Shown piece after piece: positions 32,564-40,454 of a stretch of 64,000 nucleotides of DNA. Source of the DNA: an uncultured Collinsella sp. Lineage in GTDB: Bacteria > Actinomycetota > Coriobacteriia > Coriobacteriales > Coriobacteriaceae. Position numbers and translations under genes: made by a program. The notes under the pieces are model-generated. The model had not been told where the DNA came from and did no database searches. It saw only the letters and a list, made by a program, of their open reading frames with translations. How positions within the stretch are numbered: position 1 is the first letter of the stretch; each line of letters opens with the position of its first letter. The stretch covers positions 37,864 to 101,863 of the forward strand of contig UQLB01000007.1 of the NCBI GenBank assembly GCA_900541725.1. Direction: 5' to 3'.

Positions 32564-33541
32564 ATGTACCAGACGCGTAAGATCGGTGTGGTCGGCCAGG
32601 GCCACGTAGGAGCACATGTCGCCAACAGCCTGCTTATGCAGGGCATTGCCGATGAGCTGTACCTGTGTGATATCAACGAGGCCAAGGTGACGTCCGAGGT
32701 CCAGGACCTGCGCGACTCCCTTTCGTTTGTCCCGTACAACACCAAGATCGTCAACTGCTACGACCACTACGAGGAGCTGGCCTGCTGCGACGTCATCGTC
32801 AACGCCGCCGGCAAGGTCGCGCTTGCCGCTGGCAACCGCGACGGCGAGCTGTTCTTTACCACCGACGCCGCCCGCACCTTTGCCAAGCGCATCGTCGACG
32901 CCGGCTTCGACGGCATCTTTGTGAGCATCTCCAACCCCTGCGACGTCGTGTGCACCGAGCTGTGGCACCTGACCGGCTACGATCCCAAGAAGATCATCGG
33001 CTCGGGCTGCGGCCTGGACTCCGCCCGCCTGCGCACCGAGATCTCCAAGAAGGTCGGCGTGAGCCCCAAGTCCATCGACGCCTACATGATCGGCGAGCAT
33101 GGCTTTAGCCAGCTTGCAGCCTTTAAGGCCGCGACAATCGCCGGCAAGAGCCTTAACGAACTTCAGGCCGAGAACCCCGACAAGTACGCCTTCGACCACA
33201 TGGAGGTCGAGGAGCTCGCGCGCAAGGGCGGCTATGTAACCTACCAGGGCAAGCAGTGCACCGAGTACGCCGTCGCCAACTCCGCCGCACGCGTCTGCGC
33301 CGCCGTGCTTCACAACGAGCACGCCGTGCTTTCCGCCTCCACGCTTATGACCGGCCAGTATGGCGAGGAGGGTATCTTTACCTCCCTGCCGTGCGTGATC
33401 GGCGCCGAGGGCGTCGAGGAGGTTTACACGCTCGACCTGTCCGAGTACGAGCTCGAGGGCTTCCACAAGAGCTGCCAGCACATTCGCGACAACATCGCCC
33501 AGCTCGACTGGTGGGACGCCGAAGGCGTCGTCGGCAAGTAG
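32564..33541 (+). CDS. L-lactate dehydrogenase-like L-2-hydroxyacid dehydrogenase
   Basis: NAD-dependent enzyme of the lactate/malate dehydrogenase family, 325 residues. The Rossmann motif is GVVGQGHVG (8-16). DSARLR with the substrate-binding Arg and IGEHGFSQ with the catalytic His are present. The substrate loop reads AAGNRDGELF and lacks the usual Gln-Lys-Pro-Gly of classical lactate dehydrogenase, so the natural substrate could be a larger 2-oxoacid, as in L-2-hydroxyisocaproate dehydrogenases. GAAGGA precedes the ATG at 32564. It is likely used for redox balance in fermentation. Strong codon bias suggests high expression. Confidence 0.85.
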   Translation: MYQTRKIGVVGQGHVGAHVANSLLMQGIADELYLCDINEAKVTSEVQDLRDSLSFVPYNTKIVNCYDHYEELACCDVIVNAAGKVALAAGNRDGELFFTTDAARTFAKRIVDAGFDGIFVSISNPCDVVCTELWHLTGYDPKKIIGSGCGLDSARLRTEISKKVGVSPKSIDAYMIGEHGFSQLAAFKAATIAGKSLNELQAENPDKYAFDHMEVEELARKGGYVTYQGKQCTEYAVANSAARVCAAVLHNEHAVLSASTLMTGQYGEEGIFTSLPCVIGAEGVEEVYTLDLSEYELEGFHKSCQHIRDNIAQLDWWDAEGVVGK

Positions 33542-33583
33542 GCCGTCAATCGCCGAAATCTCGCGAATCTAAGCGCGATACCA

Positions 33584-33624
33584 AGCGGGCCGCGCCGGAA
33601 ATCCCCGGCGCGGCCCGCTTTTTT
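33584..33624 (+). terminator. Terminator of the dehydrogenase gene
   Basis: GCGGGCCGCGCCGG with its complement over a short loop is followed by TTTTTTG, 43 bases after the stop. Confidence 0.95.
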
Positions 33625-33648
33625 GACTCACACAGTGCCCTTGCAAAT

Positions 33649-33829
33649 CGAAGGTGAATACTTTTCTGCGAAGTGAACGAGCAAGAACGAGCCCCGAAGC
33701 ATCGACACTTTTCAGACGCCGTTTCCTGCGGTTTCGTCGAGGTTTTCCTGCGGTTTTGCCGCCAAAAAGTGTGAATGCTTCGGGGGTCCAAAATAGGTCG
33801 TTCACTTCGCAGAAAAGTATTCACCTTCG
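33649..33829. repeat. Long nested inverted repeat, 32-bp perfect arms
   Basis: The arms 33649-33680 and 33798-33829 are exact complements over 32 bases. A second inner pair (CCCCGAAGCAT...ATGCTTCGGGG with ACACTTTT...AAAAAGTGT) continues the stem with a few mismatches. The loop holds two direct copies of TTTCCTGCGGTTT-like sequence. It lies between terminators of convergent genes. Confidence 0.9.
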
Positions 33830-33863
33830 TTTTCGCGCGGACACGAATCCGGCCGCCACAACG

Positions 33864-33898
33864 CAAAAACGGGGTCCACGCGCAGCGCAAACCCCGTC
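33864..33898 (-). terminator. Terminator of the SIS-1 gene
   Basis: On the minus strand ACGGGGT and ACCCCGT form a stem followed by TTTTTGCG, 23 bases after the stop. Confidence 0.75.
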
Positions 33899-33919
33899 AA
33901 AAAAGATAATTCCCGGTGC

Positions 33920-34888
33920 CTAGTACTGCTCGATGCCCATGTAGCGACGGACCTCAGGGCTGTGGTCGAACACCTTGCCGCGGGCGGCGCGCAGCTCGCA
34001 GCTCATGTTGTAGAAGAAGATCGGCTCCAGGAACGAACGCACGCTGGCAGGCACGTCGCCCACACCGTACTCGAGCGCATCGAGCACCATGACCGTATCG
34101 GTGTGCGTGTTGAGGAATGCAAGTGCACGCTCCTCCATGGGGCGGCACTCGCCCGATCCGAGCTGTACAAAGTAGAACACGCCGGGCTCGGTGGCCTCGA
34201 ACGGGCCGTGGAAATACTCGCCGGAGTGGATGTAGCAGCAGTGCTGCCATTGCATCTCCATGAGCGAGCAGATGGCCATAGCGTAGGTCTGGCTAAAGTT
34301 GGGGCCGGAGCCCAGGATATAGAAGAACTTGTGCTGCTGGCAGAGCTCGGCAAAGCGGGCGCCCAGCTCGGCGTTGACCTTCTCGCGGGCGGCGGGCAGC
34401 AGCGCATCCATCTGCTTGAGGCCCTCGTACATGTCGGCGAGTGCCTCGTAGCCTTCCTGCTGGTCGAGCAGCTCGGCGGCGATCAGAGCGCCGATGCCCT
34501 GAGGCACCTCGGCCTGCGACACGCCTTCGCCCCACGGATAGACCCAGGTGGTCCACTTGCCGTTATCGATCTTGGAGCCCTCGCAGTCGGTGAGGGCAAC
34601 AACCTCGGCGCCGGCAGCCAACGCCATCTCGCAGCCATCGACGACCTCCTGCGTGTTGCCGCTGTGGCTGCAGGCAATAACGAGCGACTTCGGCCCTAGG
34701 CTCTTGGGGACCATCAGGCAAAACTCGCGTGCCGTGTAGACCGTCGAGGTAAACGTGGTGGCCTCGCGCTTGAGCAGCTCGTTGGCCGGCATCAGGTCGA
34801 TCATCGAACCGCCACAGGCGATCCAAAAGACGTTCTCAATCTTGCCCTTGCGCTCGATGATTTCCTGAATCAGATCGTGTGCGTTCAT
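33920..34888 (-). CDS. SIS-domain sugar-phosphate deglycase/isomerase (paralogue 1)
   Basis: Related to fructoselysine/glucoselysine 6-phosphate deglycases (FrlB, GfrE, GfrF) and glucosamine-phosphate deaminases, which cleave or rearrange a sugar-phosphate amine in the cytoplasm. Two SIS subdomains are present: about 18-150 with FWIACGGSMID and ACSHSGNTQEVV (phosphate loop), and about 185-320 with SGEYFHGPFEATEPGV and the C-terminal RRYMGIEQY, close to the FrlB ending. A strong AAGGAGGAG precedes the ATG. It lies downstream of a GntR regulator, with two 17-base operator-like repeats between them. Substrate inferred only. Confidence 0.82.
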   Translation of the reverse strand: MNAHDLIQEIIERKGKIENVFWIACGGSMIDLMPANELLKREATTFTSTVYTAREFCLMVPKSLGPKSLVIACSHSGNTQEVVDGCEMALAAGAEVVALTDCEGSKIDNGKWTTWVYPWGEGVSQAEVPQGIGALIAAELLDQQEGYEALADMYEGLKQMDALLPAAREKVNAELGARFAELCQQHKFFYILGSGPNFSQTYAMAICSLMEMQWQHCCYIHSGEYFHGPFEATEPGVFYFVQLGSGECRPMEERALAFLNTHTDTVMVLDALEYGVGDVPASVRSFLEPIFFYNMSCELRAARGKVFDHSPEVRRYMGIEQY

Positions 34889-34944
34889 CCTGATGCTCCT
34901 CCTTGTGCGGCGGTTTTGAGCGACGGCAGCTCGTACCTGCTGTC

Positions 34945-35023
34945 GTTCTATGTTGTCCTATTTATAACACGTGCAACAACGCCCGTGAAGTCATCTTAGC
35001 AAATTTGTTCTATGTTGTTCTAT
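34945..35023. promoter_or_regulatory. Paired operator-like repeats upstream of SIS-1
   Basis: GTTCTATGTTGTCCTAT (34945-34961) and GTTCTATGTTGTTCTAT (35007-35023) differ at one base. They flank the presumed SIS-1 promoter and lie beside the GntR gene, so they are probable binding sites of that regulator. Confidence 0.7.
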
Positions 35024-35032
35024 CTGTGGACG

Positions 35033-35797
35033 TTAGATGTCGAATACGTAGCGCGAGCCCACGATCTTTTGGCGGCCGAGCAGCAAGGGGCGCTCGTCCT
35101 CATCGGTAAAGTACGCCTCCATATAGAAGAGCGGCTCACCGACCGGCACCTCCAGCAGCGGGGCCGCCTGAGCATCGGCAAGCGCAATCTCCACGGTGCA
35201 GGGGTCGGACTTGAGCGGCGCGCGACCCGAATGCTCGGCAACGAGCGCAAAGATGGAATTGTCCATGAGGTCCTTGTCGGCAAGCGTCTGCAGGTAGGGA
35301 TGGTCGGCGAGCACAAAGGCGTTGTTCTCAAGCATGACAGGGATGCCGTCGGCCGTGCGCACGCGCTCGACCACGATAAGCTCACAGCCGGGCTCCACGC
35401 CAAAGAACGCCGCATCCTCGTGCGTCGCCGCGACCACCGTGCGCGACACCAGACGCGCACCCGGCACCATGTCGTTGGCAGCACAACCCTCAGTAAAGCT
35501 CTGGACGTCACCCTTCTGGCGAATCTTGCGCTTGAGCTTGGGAGCGCACACAAAGGTGCCCCTCCCCTGCTGGCGGTTGAGATACCCCGCGCGTGACAGC
35601 TCCTCGATGGCACGGCGCACGGTGATGCGCCCCACGCCATAGGACTTCGCGAGCTCCATCTCGGAAGGAATGCGCGAGCCGGCCACGTACACGCCGCGCG
35701 CGATCTCGCCCTTTAGGTCGTCCATGACCTGCTGGTACAGTGGCACGGCGGACACCTCGGCGCGCTCGGAACGTTCGGTCTTGCTATCGGCTACCAT
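35033..35797 (-). CDS. GntR-family transcriptional regulator with UTRA domain (1)
   Basis: An N-terminal GntR winged helix (YQQVMDDLKGEIARGVYVAG, SEMELAKSYGVGRITVRRAI) at about 20-85 is followed by a C-terminal UTRA effector domain (about 95-250) that binds a sugar phosphate or similar. The length, 254 residues, is normal. It starts two bases after the recQ stop, so it can be read from the recQ transcript. It lies immediately upstream of SIS-1. It probably represses SIS-1 until its ligand appears. Confidence 0.92.
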   Translation of the reverse strand: MVADSKTERSERAEVSAVPLYQQVMDDLKGEIARGVYVAGSRIPSEMELAKSYGVGRITVRRAIEELSRAGYLNRQQGRGTFVCAPKLKRKIRQKGDVQSFTEGCAANDMVPGARLVSRTVVAATHEDAAFFGVEPGCELIVVERVRTADGIPVMLENNAFVLADHPYLQTLADKDLMDNSIFALVAEHSGRAPLKSDPCTVEIALADAQAAPLLEVPVGEPLFYMEAYFTDEDERPLLLGRQKIVGSRYVFDI

Positions 35798-35799
35798 CG

Positions 35800-37782
35800 T
35801 TACGCTCCATCCCGCGCATGCTCGGACTCAAACTCTTCAATCGCCGCCATAAACTGCTCGCCAAAGGCGTCGGCCTTTTTCTCGCCAATGCCGTTGACCT
35901 GGATCAGCTCGTCGCGTGTCTGCGGGCGCAGGCGGCACAGGCCGCGCAGAGCCTTGTCGGAAAAGACCATGTACGGCGCCATCTCCAGCTCCGTCGAGAT
36001 CTCCTTGCGCAGGGCACGCAGGCGCTCGAACAGCTCGGCATCGTCGCCAACGCGCGGGCGCTGATCCATCTCGGCCTCCTCGCGCAACAGATCGACGGCG
36101 CGGCGGGCGCGGGCCGAGGCCTTGCGCTTGGACGCGCGACGCTTAACGGTAAAGGCGAACGCCTCGTCCTCGACCTCGCTGGCACGCGGACCCAGCCCCA
36201 CGACCGGGTACTGCCCCTGCGAGGTGGCCAGGTAGCCGCGACCGCACAGCTGGCCGATGATGTCCTTGATGCGCCCGACCGATTCGCTCGACAGCTCACC
36301 GTAGCCGCGGTCCTCGTCCAGACGCATCTGGCGAATGCGCTCGGTGTTGCCGCCGTGAAGCACGTCGGCGATGAGCGACTTGCCAAAGCGCATGGGTCGC
36401 GTGGCCACATAACGCACAGCGGCGCGGGCCATATCGGTGACATCCTCGACCTCGAACTGCGTGAGGCAGTTGCTGCAGTTGCCGCAGCCCTCGGCCTCGT
36501 CCGTGGCGGCGGCGCCCGCACCAGCCGCGGCAGCATGCTCGGCCGCGGCCTCGTCGCCAAAGTAGCGCAACATATATTCGCGCAGGCAGCCGGTGGTATT
36601 GCAGTAGCCCTCCATCTGGCTGAGCAGACGATATCGATTCTGGAGCGCCCACGCGCGCTGCTCGTCGTCGAGTGCCTCATCGGCAGCGTCGCCGCGGTCG
36701 ATCAGAAAGCGGCGCATGCGAAAATCGTTGCCATTCCACAGCAAATGGCAGCTGGCCGGGTCGCCATCGCGACCGGCGCGACCTGCCTCTTGGTAGTAGG
36801 CCTCGATGCTCTCGGGCACGTTGTTGTGGATCACGTAGCGCACGTTGGGCTTGTCGATGCCCATGCCAAAGGCGTTGGTGGCAACCATCACCTGAATGTC
36901 GTCGTCGATAAAGGCACGCTGGCTCTGGCGGCGGGCGTCGTTGCCCATGCCGGCATGGTAGCGACCCACGCGAATGCCGCTGGGGCCCAGTGCCTCGGCA
37001 AGCTCGCCTGCCAGCGCGTCGACCGTCTTGCGGGTCGAGCAATACACGATGCCGCTCTCGCCCGAATGCGCAATCACATAGTCGCGCACCCAGGCGGTCT
37101 TGGCCTTGTCGCCCATCTCCTCGCAACCAAAGTAGAGGTTCTTGCGATCGAAGCCCGTCACCACCGTCGCGGGGTTTTGCAGGCCGAGCATTTGCTGAAT
37201 GTCCGCGCGCACACGCTCGGTCGCCGTAGCGGTAAAGGCTGCCACGATAGGGCGCTGCGGCAGGGAATCGATGAACTCGCGAATCTGCAGGTAGGCGGGG
37301 CGGAAATCCTGGCCCCATTGGCTCACGCAGTGGGCCTCGTCAATGGCCACGAGCGGCACGCCGATGCCGCCTTCGGCCGCAGCTTCCTGCGCAAAGGCCA
37401 AAAAACGCGGCTCAAGCAAGCGCTCGGGCGCCACGTACATAAGCTGATAGCGGCCCTCGCGCGCCCGCTTGAGCACGGTGTTTTGCTGGGCCGGGGTAAG
37501 GCTGGAGTTGAGATAGCTGGGTCGCGCACCCGCCGCGAGCAACGCACGGGTCTGGTCCTCCATAAGCGACAGCAGCGGACTCACCACAAAGGTGATGCCG
37601 GGCAGCATAAGCGCGGGCACCTGGTAGCAAATGGACTTGCCGGCGCCCGTGGGCATAACACCCAACGCATCGCGACCGGCAAGGATCGCATCGACCATGC
37701 GGTCCTGTCCCGGGCGAAACGAGGTGTAGCCAAAATAGGCGCCGAGCGTGTCGAGCGCCATCTGCTGCATGCTATCGGTCAT
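35800..37782 (-). CDS. recQ: ATP-dependent DNA helicase RecQ
   Basis: 3'-5' helicase for recombination and repair of stalled forks. The 660 residues show Walker A PTGAGKS (Lys49), DEAHCVSQWGQDFRP (motif II and the aromatic-rich loop), HAGMGNDARR, QEAGRAGRDG (motif VI), then a zinc-binding cysteine cluster (CGNCSNC), an RQC winged helix and a C-terminal HRDC domain (FERLRALRKEI, GIGEKKADAFGEQFM). AGGAA precedes the ATG. Its position between sugar regulators appears incidental. Confidence 0.96.
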   Translation of the reverse strand: MTDSMQQMALDTLGAYFGYTSFRPGQDRMVDAILAGRDALGVMPTGAGKSICYQVPALMLPGITFVVSPLLSLMEDQTRALLAAGARPSYLNSSLTPAQQNTVLKRAREGRYQLMYVAPERLLEPRFLAFAQEAAAEGGIGVPLVAIDEAHCVSQWGQDFRPAYLQIREFIDSLPQRPIVAAFTATATERVRADIQQMLGLQNPATVVTGFDRKNLYFGCEEMGDKAKTAWVRDYVIAHSGESGIVYCSTRKTVDALAGELAEALGPSGIRVGRYHAGMGNDARRQSQRAFIDDDIQVMVATNAFGMGIDKPNVRYVIHNNVPESIEAYYQEAGRAGRDGDPASCHLLWNGNDFRMRRFLIDRGDAADEALDDEQRAWALQNRYRLLSQMEGYCNTTGCLREYMLRYFGDEAAAEHAAAAGAGAAATDEAEGCGNCSNCLTQFEVEDVTDMARAAVRYVATRPMRFGKSLIADVLHGGNTERIRQMRLDEDRGYGELSSESVGRIKDIIGQLCGRGYLATSQGQYPVVGLGPRASEVEDEAFAFTVKRRASKRKASARARRAVDLLREEAEMDQRPRVGDDAELFERLRALRKEISTELEMAPYMVFSDKALRGLCRLRPQTRDELIQVNGIGEKKADAFGEQFMAAIEEFESEHARDGA

Positions 37783-37881
37783 GGTTTCCTAACGTCCAAG
37801 TCATCTGCCGCCGATTATACGCCGCCACGCGGACCGGTGCCGCGCGGCTGCCGGCCACGGGCGATGCAATCCAAGGCGAAC

Positions 37882-37976
37882 GAGCGCGGATTTTTGGACA
37901 CTTTCCGGATGAGCGTGGATAATCTCCCACTTTAAGCCCGTCACCAAGCAAAAAACGGGAGATTTTCCACGCTCAT
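37882..37976. repeat. Hairpin plus tandem TCCACGCTCG repeat, copy 3
   Basis: The arms ATGAGCGTGGATAATCTCCC (37909-37928) and 37957-37976 pair at 19 of 20 positions. The tandem unit here lies on the left, in inverted orientation (AACGAGCGCGGATTTTTGG, from about 37880), so the whole element is inverted relative to copies 1 and 2. Confidence 0.8.
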
Positions 37977-37997
37977 TCTGCGGGTAGTCGATGTTTT

Positions 37998-38150
37998 GGC
38001 AATGTCAGCGAAAGCCCGCCAGAGCGAGCAAGGTGCCTTGAAACGAGGCGGCATTGACCTTCTGGTCATGCCGCCAAAGTTGAAAGGCAGATTGCCGCTC
38101 TGGCGGGTTTGCAGCGTCGGCCCGCTACGCGGTTTGGTAAAACGCCGTAA
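37998..38150 (+). ncRNA. Structured repeat, copy 2 (next to GntR-2 stop)
   Basis: Candidate plus-strand RNA. Outer stem AAGCCCGCCAGAGCG (38012-38026) pairs with CGCTCTGGCGGGTTT (38096-38110). Then GCAA/TTGC, a GG/GA internal loop, TGCCTT/AAGGCA, the loop pair GAAACGA and AAGTTGA, and a GGCGGCAT...ATGCCGCC stem capped by GACC-TTCT-GGTC. A 3' hairpin (38123-38150) follows and ends one base before the stop codon of the facing gene. Confidence 0.6.
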
Positions 38151-38151
38151 C

Positions 38152-38871
38152 TTACATGACCATGACGTAGCGGCTACCCACGTAGTACTGCTTACCCATC
38201 AGGACCGGCTCTCCATTGGGACCGGTAAAGCTGGCACGCAGGTTGAGCAGCGGATCGTGCGGAGCAATGCCCAACTCGGCCGCCTGCTCGGTATTGGCAC
38301 GAACGGCCTCGACCGTGCGGTAGCCAACCGAGACAATCGGGATTCCGCCAACACGCTCGACCTCGGCAAAAATCGACTTGTCCTCAAGATCGGCCGTCAA
38401 CAGCTCGCGGTAGGCATCAAACGGCACAAAGATGTTCTCCTCAAAGATGGGCTCGCCGTCGGCCGTACGCACGCGCTTGATATGCAGCAGCAGCGCATCC
38501 TTCTGCAGGCCAAAGAACTCCATCTCGTTTTGGCGCGCCGGCACAATCTGGCGATCGATCACGTGCGCACCGGCCTTCATGCCATTGCCGGCACACAGCG
38601 CGGTAAACGTCTGCAACGTCGAGGCGTGAAACTGGCGATTGATGTGCGGCGTGGAGACAAAGGTGCCACGGCCCTGCTGCTTAACCAGGTAGCCATCGGA
38701 GCACAGCTCCTCGACGGCGCGGCGCACCGTAATGCGGCTCACGTCGTACTGCTCGGCTAGCTCAAGCTCGGACGGAATACGCTCCTTGGGTGCATAAACA
38801 CCTTTCTCGATCGCATCCTTGATTTCGTCGTAAATCTGCTGGTAAAGCGGTGCATTTTTGGGCGCAGGCAT
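38152..38871 (-). CDS. GntR-family transcriptional regulator with UTRA domain (2)
   Basis: 239 residues: GntR winged helix (LYQQIYDEIKDAIEKGVY, SELELAEQYDVSRITVRRAV) then UTRA domain. The start has only a weak ribosome-binding site. Its own upstream region contains TATAACGTCT inside an imperfect palindrome, and the same ten bases occur upstream of the PTS operon at 45056-45065. This suggests that it controls both itself and the PTS/SIS-2 operon. The gene end abuts a structured repeat. Confidence 0.92.
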   Translation of the reverse strand: MPAPKNAPLYQQIYDEIKDAIEKGVYAPKERIPSELELAEQYDVSRITVRRAVEELCSDGYLVKQQGRGTFVSTPHINRQFHASTLQTFTALCAGNGMKAGAHVIDRQIVPARQNEMEFFGLQKDALLLHIKRVRTADGEPIFEENIFVPFDAYRELLTADLEDKSIFAEVERVGGIPIVSVGYRTVEAVRANTEQAAELGIAPHDPLLNLRASFTGPNGEPVLMGKQYYVGSRYVMVM

Positions 38872-38903
38872 ATCTAATCACTCTTATCGAAATATCGAAA
38901 TAA

Positions 38904-38929
38904 CTAATACGTATATAACGTCTAGTTTC
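38904..38929. promoter_or_regulatory. Operator-like palindrome upstream of GntR-2
   Basis: AACTAATACG and CGTCTAGTT flank an AT-rich centre as an imperfect palindrome; TATAACGTCT is at 38914-38923. It lies 33 bases upstream of the regulator and matches a site before the PTS operon. Confidence 0.6.
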
Positions 38930-38963
38930 ATGTTACCTCATATTGATAAAACGATACACCCTC

Positions 38964-39012
38964 CCTACCAAAAAGCGACAGCTTCATTTTGGTAGGTTTT
39001 ACCTGGGCAAAC
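38964..39012 (+). repeat. CCTGCC hairpin repeat, copy 2
   Basis: The hairpin CCTACC...GGTAGG and the flank TTTTACCTGGGCAAA match the elements at 29189, 41098 and 48523. It lies between yitT and GntR-2. Confidence 0.7.
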
Positions 39013-39014
39013 GA

Positions 39015-39050
39015 GAGCCCCTCGAAAGCAACGAGGCTTTCGAGGGGCTC
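39015..39050 (-). terminator. Hairpin downstream of the YitT gene
   Basis: GAGCCCCTCGAAAG pairs exactly with CTTTCGAGGGGCTC over 8 bases, 40 bases past the YitT stop. The T-run is poor, so termination efficiency is uncertain. Confidence 0.6.
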
Positions 39051-39090
39051 ATTCGGATGGACTACGCTTGGCCGGCAAAATGCCAAAACC

Positions 39091-40098
39091 CTACTTCCCG
39101 TCATCCTGCTGCAGGCTGTCCTGCTCGCAGAGGTGCGCCCGCCTGCTGGCCATACGTGCGGGCTTGTCGGGATCGGGTACGGCCGTGGGCATGGGCTCGT
39201 CGACATGACCACCCCACCAGCCGCCCACAAAGTTGAGCGTGTGGAACACGTTGATCACGGCGCCGGGATCAATGTCGCACACCAGCTTGATAATGTCCTG
39301 ACTCTCGTAGGTCGAGACAACGGCATGCAGCAGGTACATCTTTTCGCGGCTGTATCCGCCGATGACCTCGGCGCAGCTAATGCCGTGCTGAAAATGGTCA
39401 ACATAGGCGGTCATGACCTCGTCTGCCTTGCGCGTCGTGATCTGCAGCGTCACGCGGTCGTAGCGACGATAGAAACTGTCGATGGTCTTGGTCGAAATAA
39501 ACTGGAACACGATGGAGTACGCCGCCTTGTCCCAGCCAAACATAAAGCCAAAGATCGCCAGGATAAAGCAGTTGAAACCAAAGATGACGCCCCAGATAGT
39601 CTTGCCCGTGTGGTTGGAGACCCACAGCGCGATAAAGTCGGTGCCGCCGGTGGATGCGCCGGACTTGAGCGCGATGGCAGCGCCCAGACCCGAGACCACG
39701 CCGCCAAAAATGATGAGCATGATCTTGTCGCCCAAAAACGGGGAAAAGTGAAAGATGTTGAGGAACAGCGACGAGAGCACGACCTGCATCATCGAGAAGA
39801 TGACGAAGCGCTTGCTAATGCCGCTCCAGCATAGGAGCGCCACAGGGATGTTGAGCGCGAGCATACCGAGCGAGATGTCGATGTGAACGCCGCCCAGCGA
39901 GGTAACGCGATCGAGCAGGACCGCGACGCCGGTAAGACCACTCGGAAGCAGGTCGGCGGGCCGAATGAACGCCTGGATCAGGAATGTCTGGAGAACGGCG
40001 GAAATGGTGACTGCCACAGCGGTGATGGCGCGGCGGACGATGGTGAGACGGCCGAGCACGAGCACGCGATCCGTGAGTTGATCGATGGCGTTCGCCAC
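39091..40098 (-). CDS. YitT-family membrane protein
   Basis: Integral membrane protein of unknown transport function. An N-terminal domain of five or six helices (about 20-200; IFGGVVSGLGAAIALKSGASTGGTDFIAL is the family signature, given here in parts as GASTGGTDFIAL) is followed by a cytoplasmic DUF2179 domain (about 215-300; RVTLQITTRKADEV, then CAEVIGGYSREKMYLLHAVV). The start is GTG behind AAAGGAG. It stands alone between a GntR gene and an HAD phosphatase. Confidence 0.9.
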   Translation of the reverse strand: MANAIDQLTDRVLVLGRLTIVRRAITAVAVTISAVLQTFLIQAFIRPADLLPSGLTGVAVLLDRVTSLGGVHIDISLGMLALNIPVALLCWSGISKRFVIFSMMQVVLSSLFLNIFHFSPFLGDKIMLIIFGGVVSGLGAAIALKSGASTGGTDFIALWVSNHTGKTIWGVIFGFNCFILAIFGFMFGWDKAAYSIVFQFISTKTIDSFYRRYDRVTLQITTRKADEVMTAYVDHFQHGISCAEVIGGYSREKMYLLHAVVSTYESQDIIKLVCDIDPGAVINVFHTLNFVGGWWGGHVDEPMPTAVPDPDKPARMASRRAHLCEQDSLQQDDGK

Positions 40099-40454
40099 GC
40101 AGGCTCCTTTCGAAGGCAGATGTAGTTGTGGGGCATGTCCGCGATTGTAGCATGGAGCGTGCGGGAGCGCTTCAATTCACCCTCTCTCGACGACCAAAAC
40201 GGGACCAGCAACCCCCACAACCAAAGGGCAAAATTCCAAGTGAGTAGACTTTTTACGATCTGCCGAGCACACCCAAAAATAGCCACCTCTGTGACCTGCG
40301 GTTTTACAAAGGAAGATATGTTTTGTGCTCGGCCTGCGCCAAAAAGTCTACTCACTTAGCCCGAATCGAAGCCAAACAGATCAAAATCGAAACCGAATTG
40401 AGCCAGTCCACCGCAAAAAACGTTTGAACCCGTGCTTCTTGCGGTGAATCGACG
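40099..40454. other. Intergenic region between YitT and HAD genes
   Basis: It contains the long inverted repeat at 40238-40357 and no gene that I can support. The remaining ~90 bases before the HAD stop show nothing notable. Confidence 0.5.
40238..40357. repeat. Long inverted repeat, 17-bp perfect arms
   Basis: AAGTGAGTAGACTTTTT (40238-40254) and its exact complement (40341-40357) enclose a second pair, CCGAGCACA and TGTGCTCGG. The loop is ~60 bases. The sequence CGAGCACACCC is shared with the inverted repeat at 2.8 kb. Confidence 0.85.

Noticed and set aside
37998..38150. Structured repeat considered to be the known Collinsella-1 RNA motif
   Set aside because: As I recall, that motif was found only once in a Collinsella genome, whereas this one has four copies in 64 kb; identity cannot be excluded without a model search.
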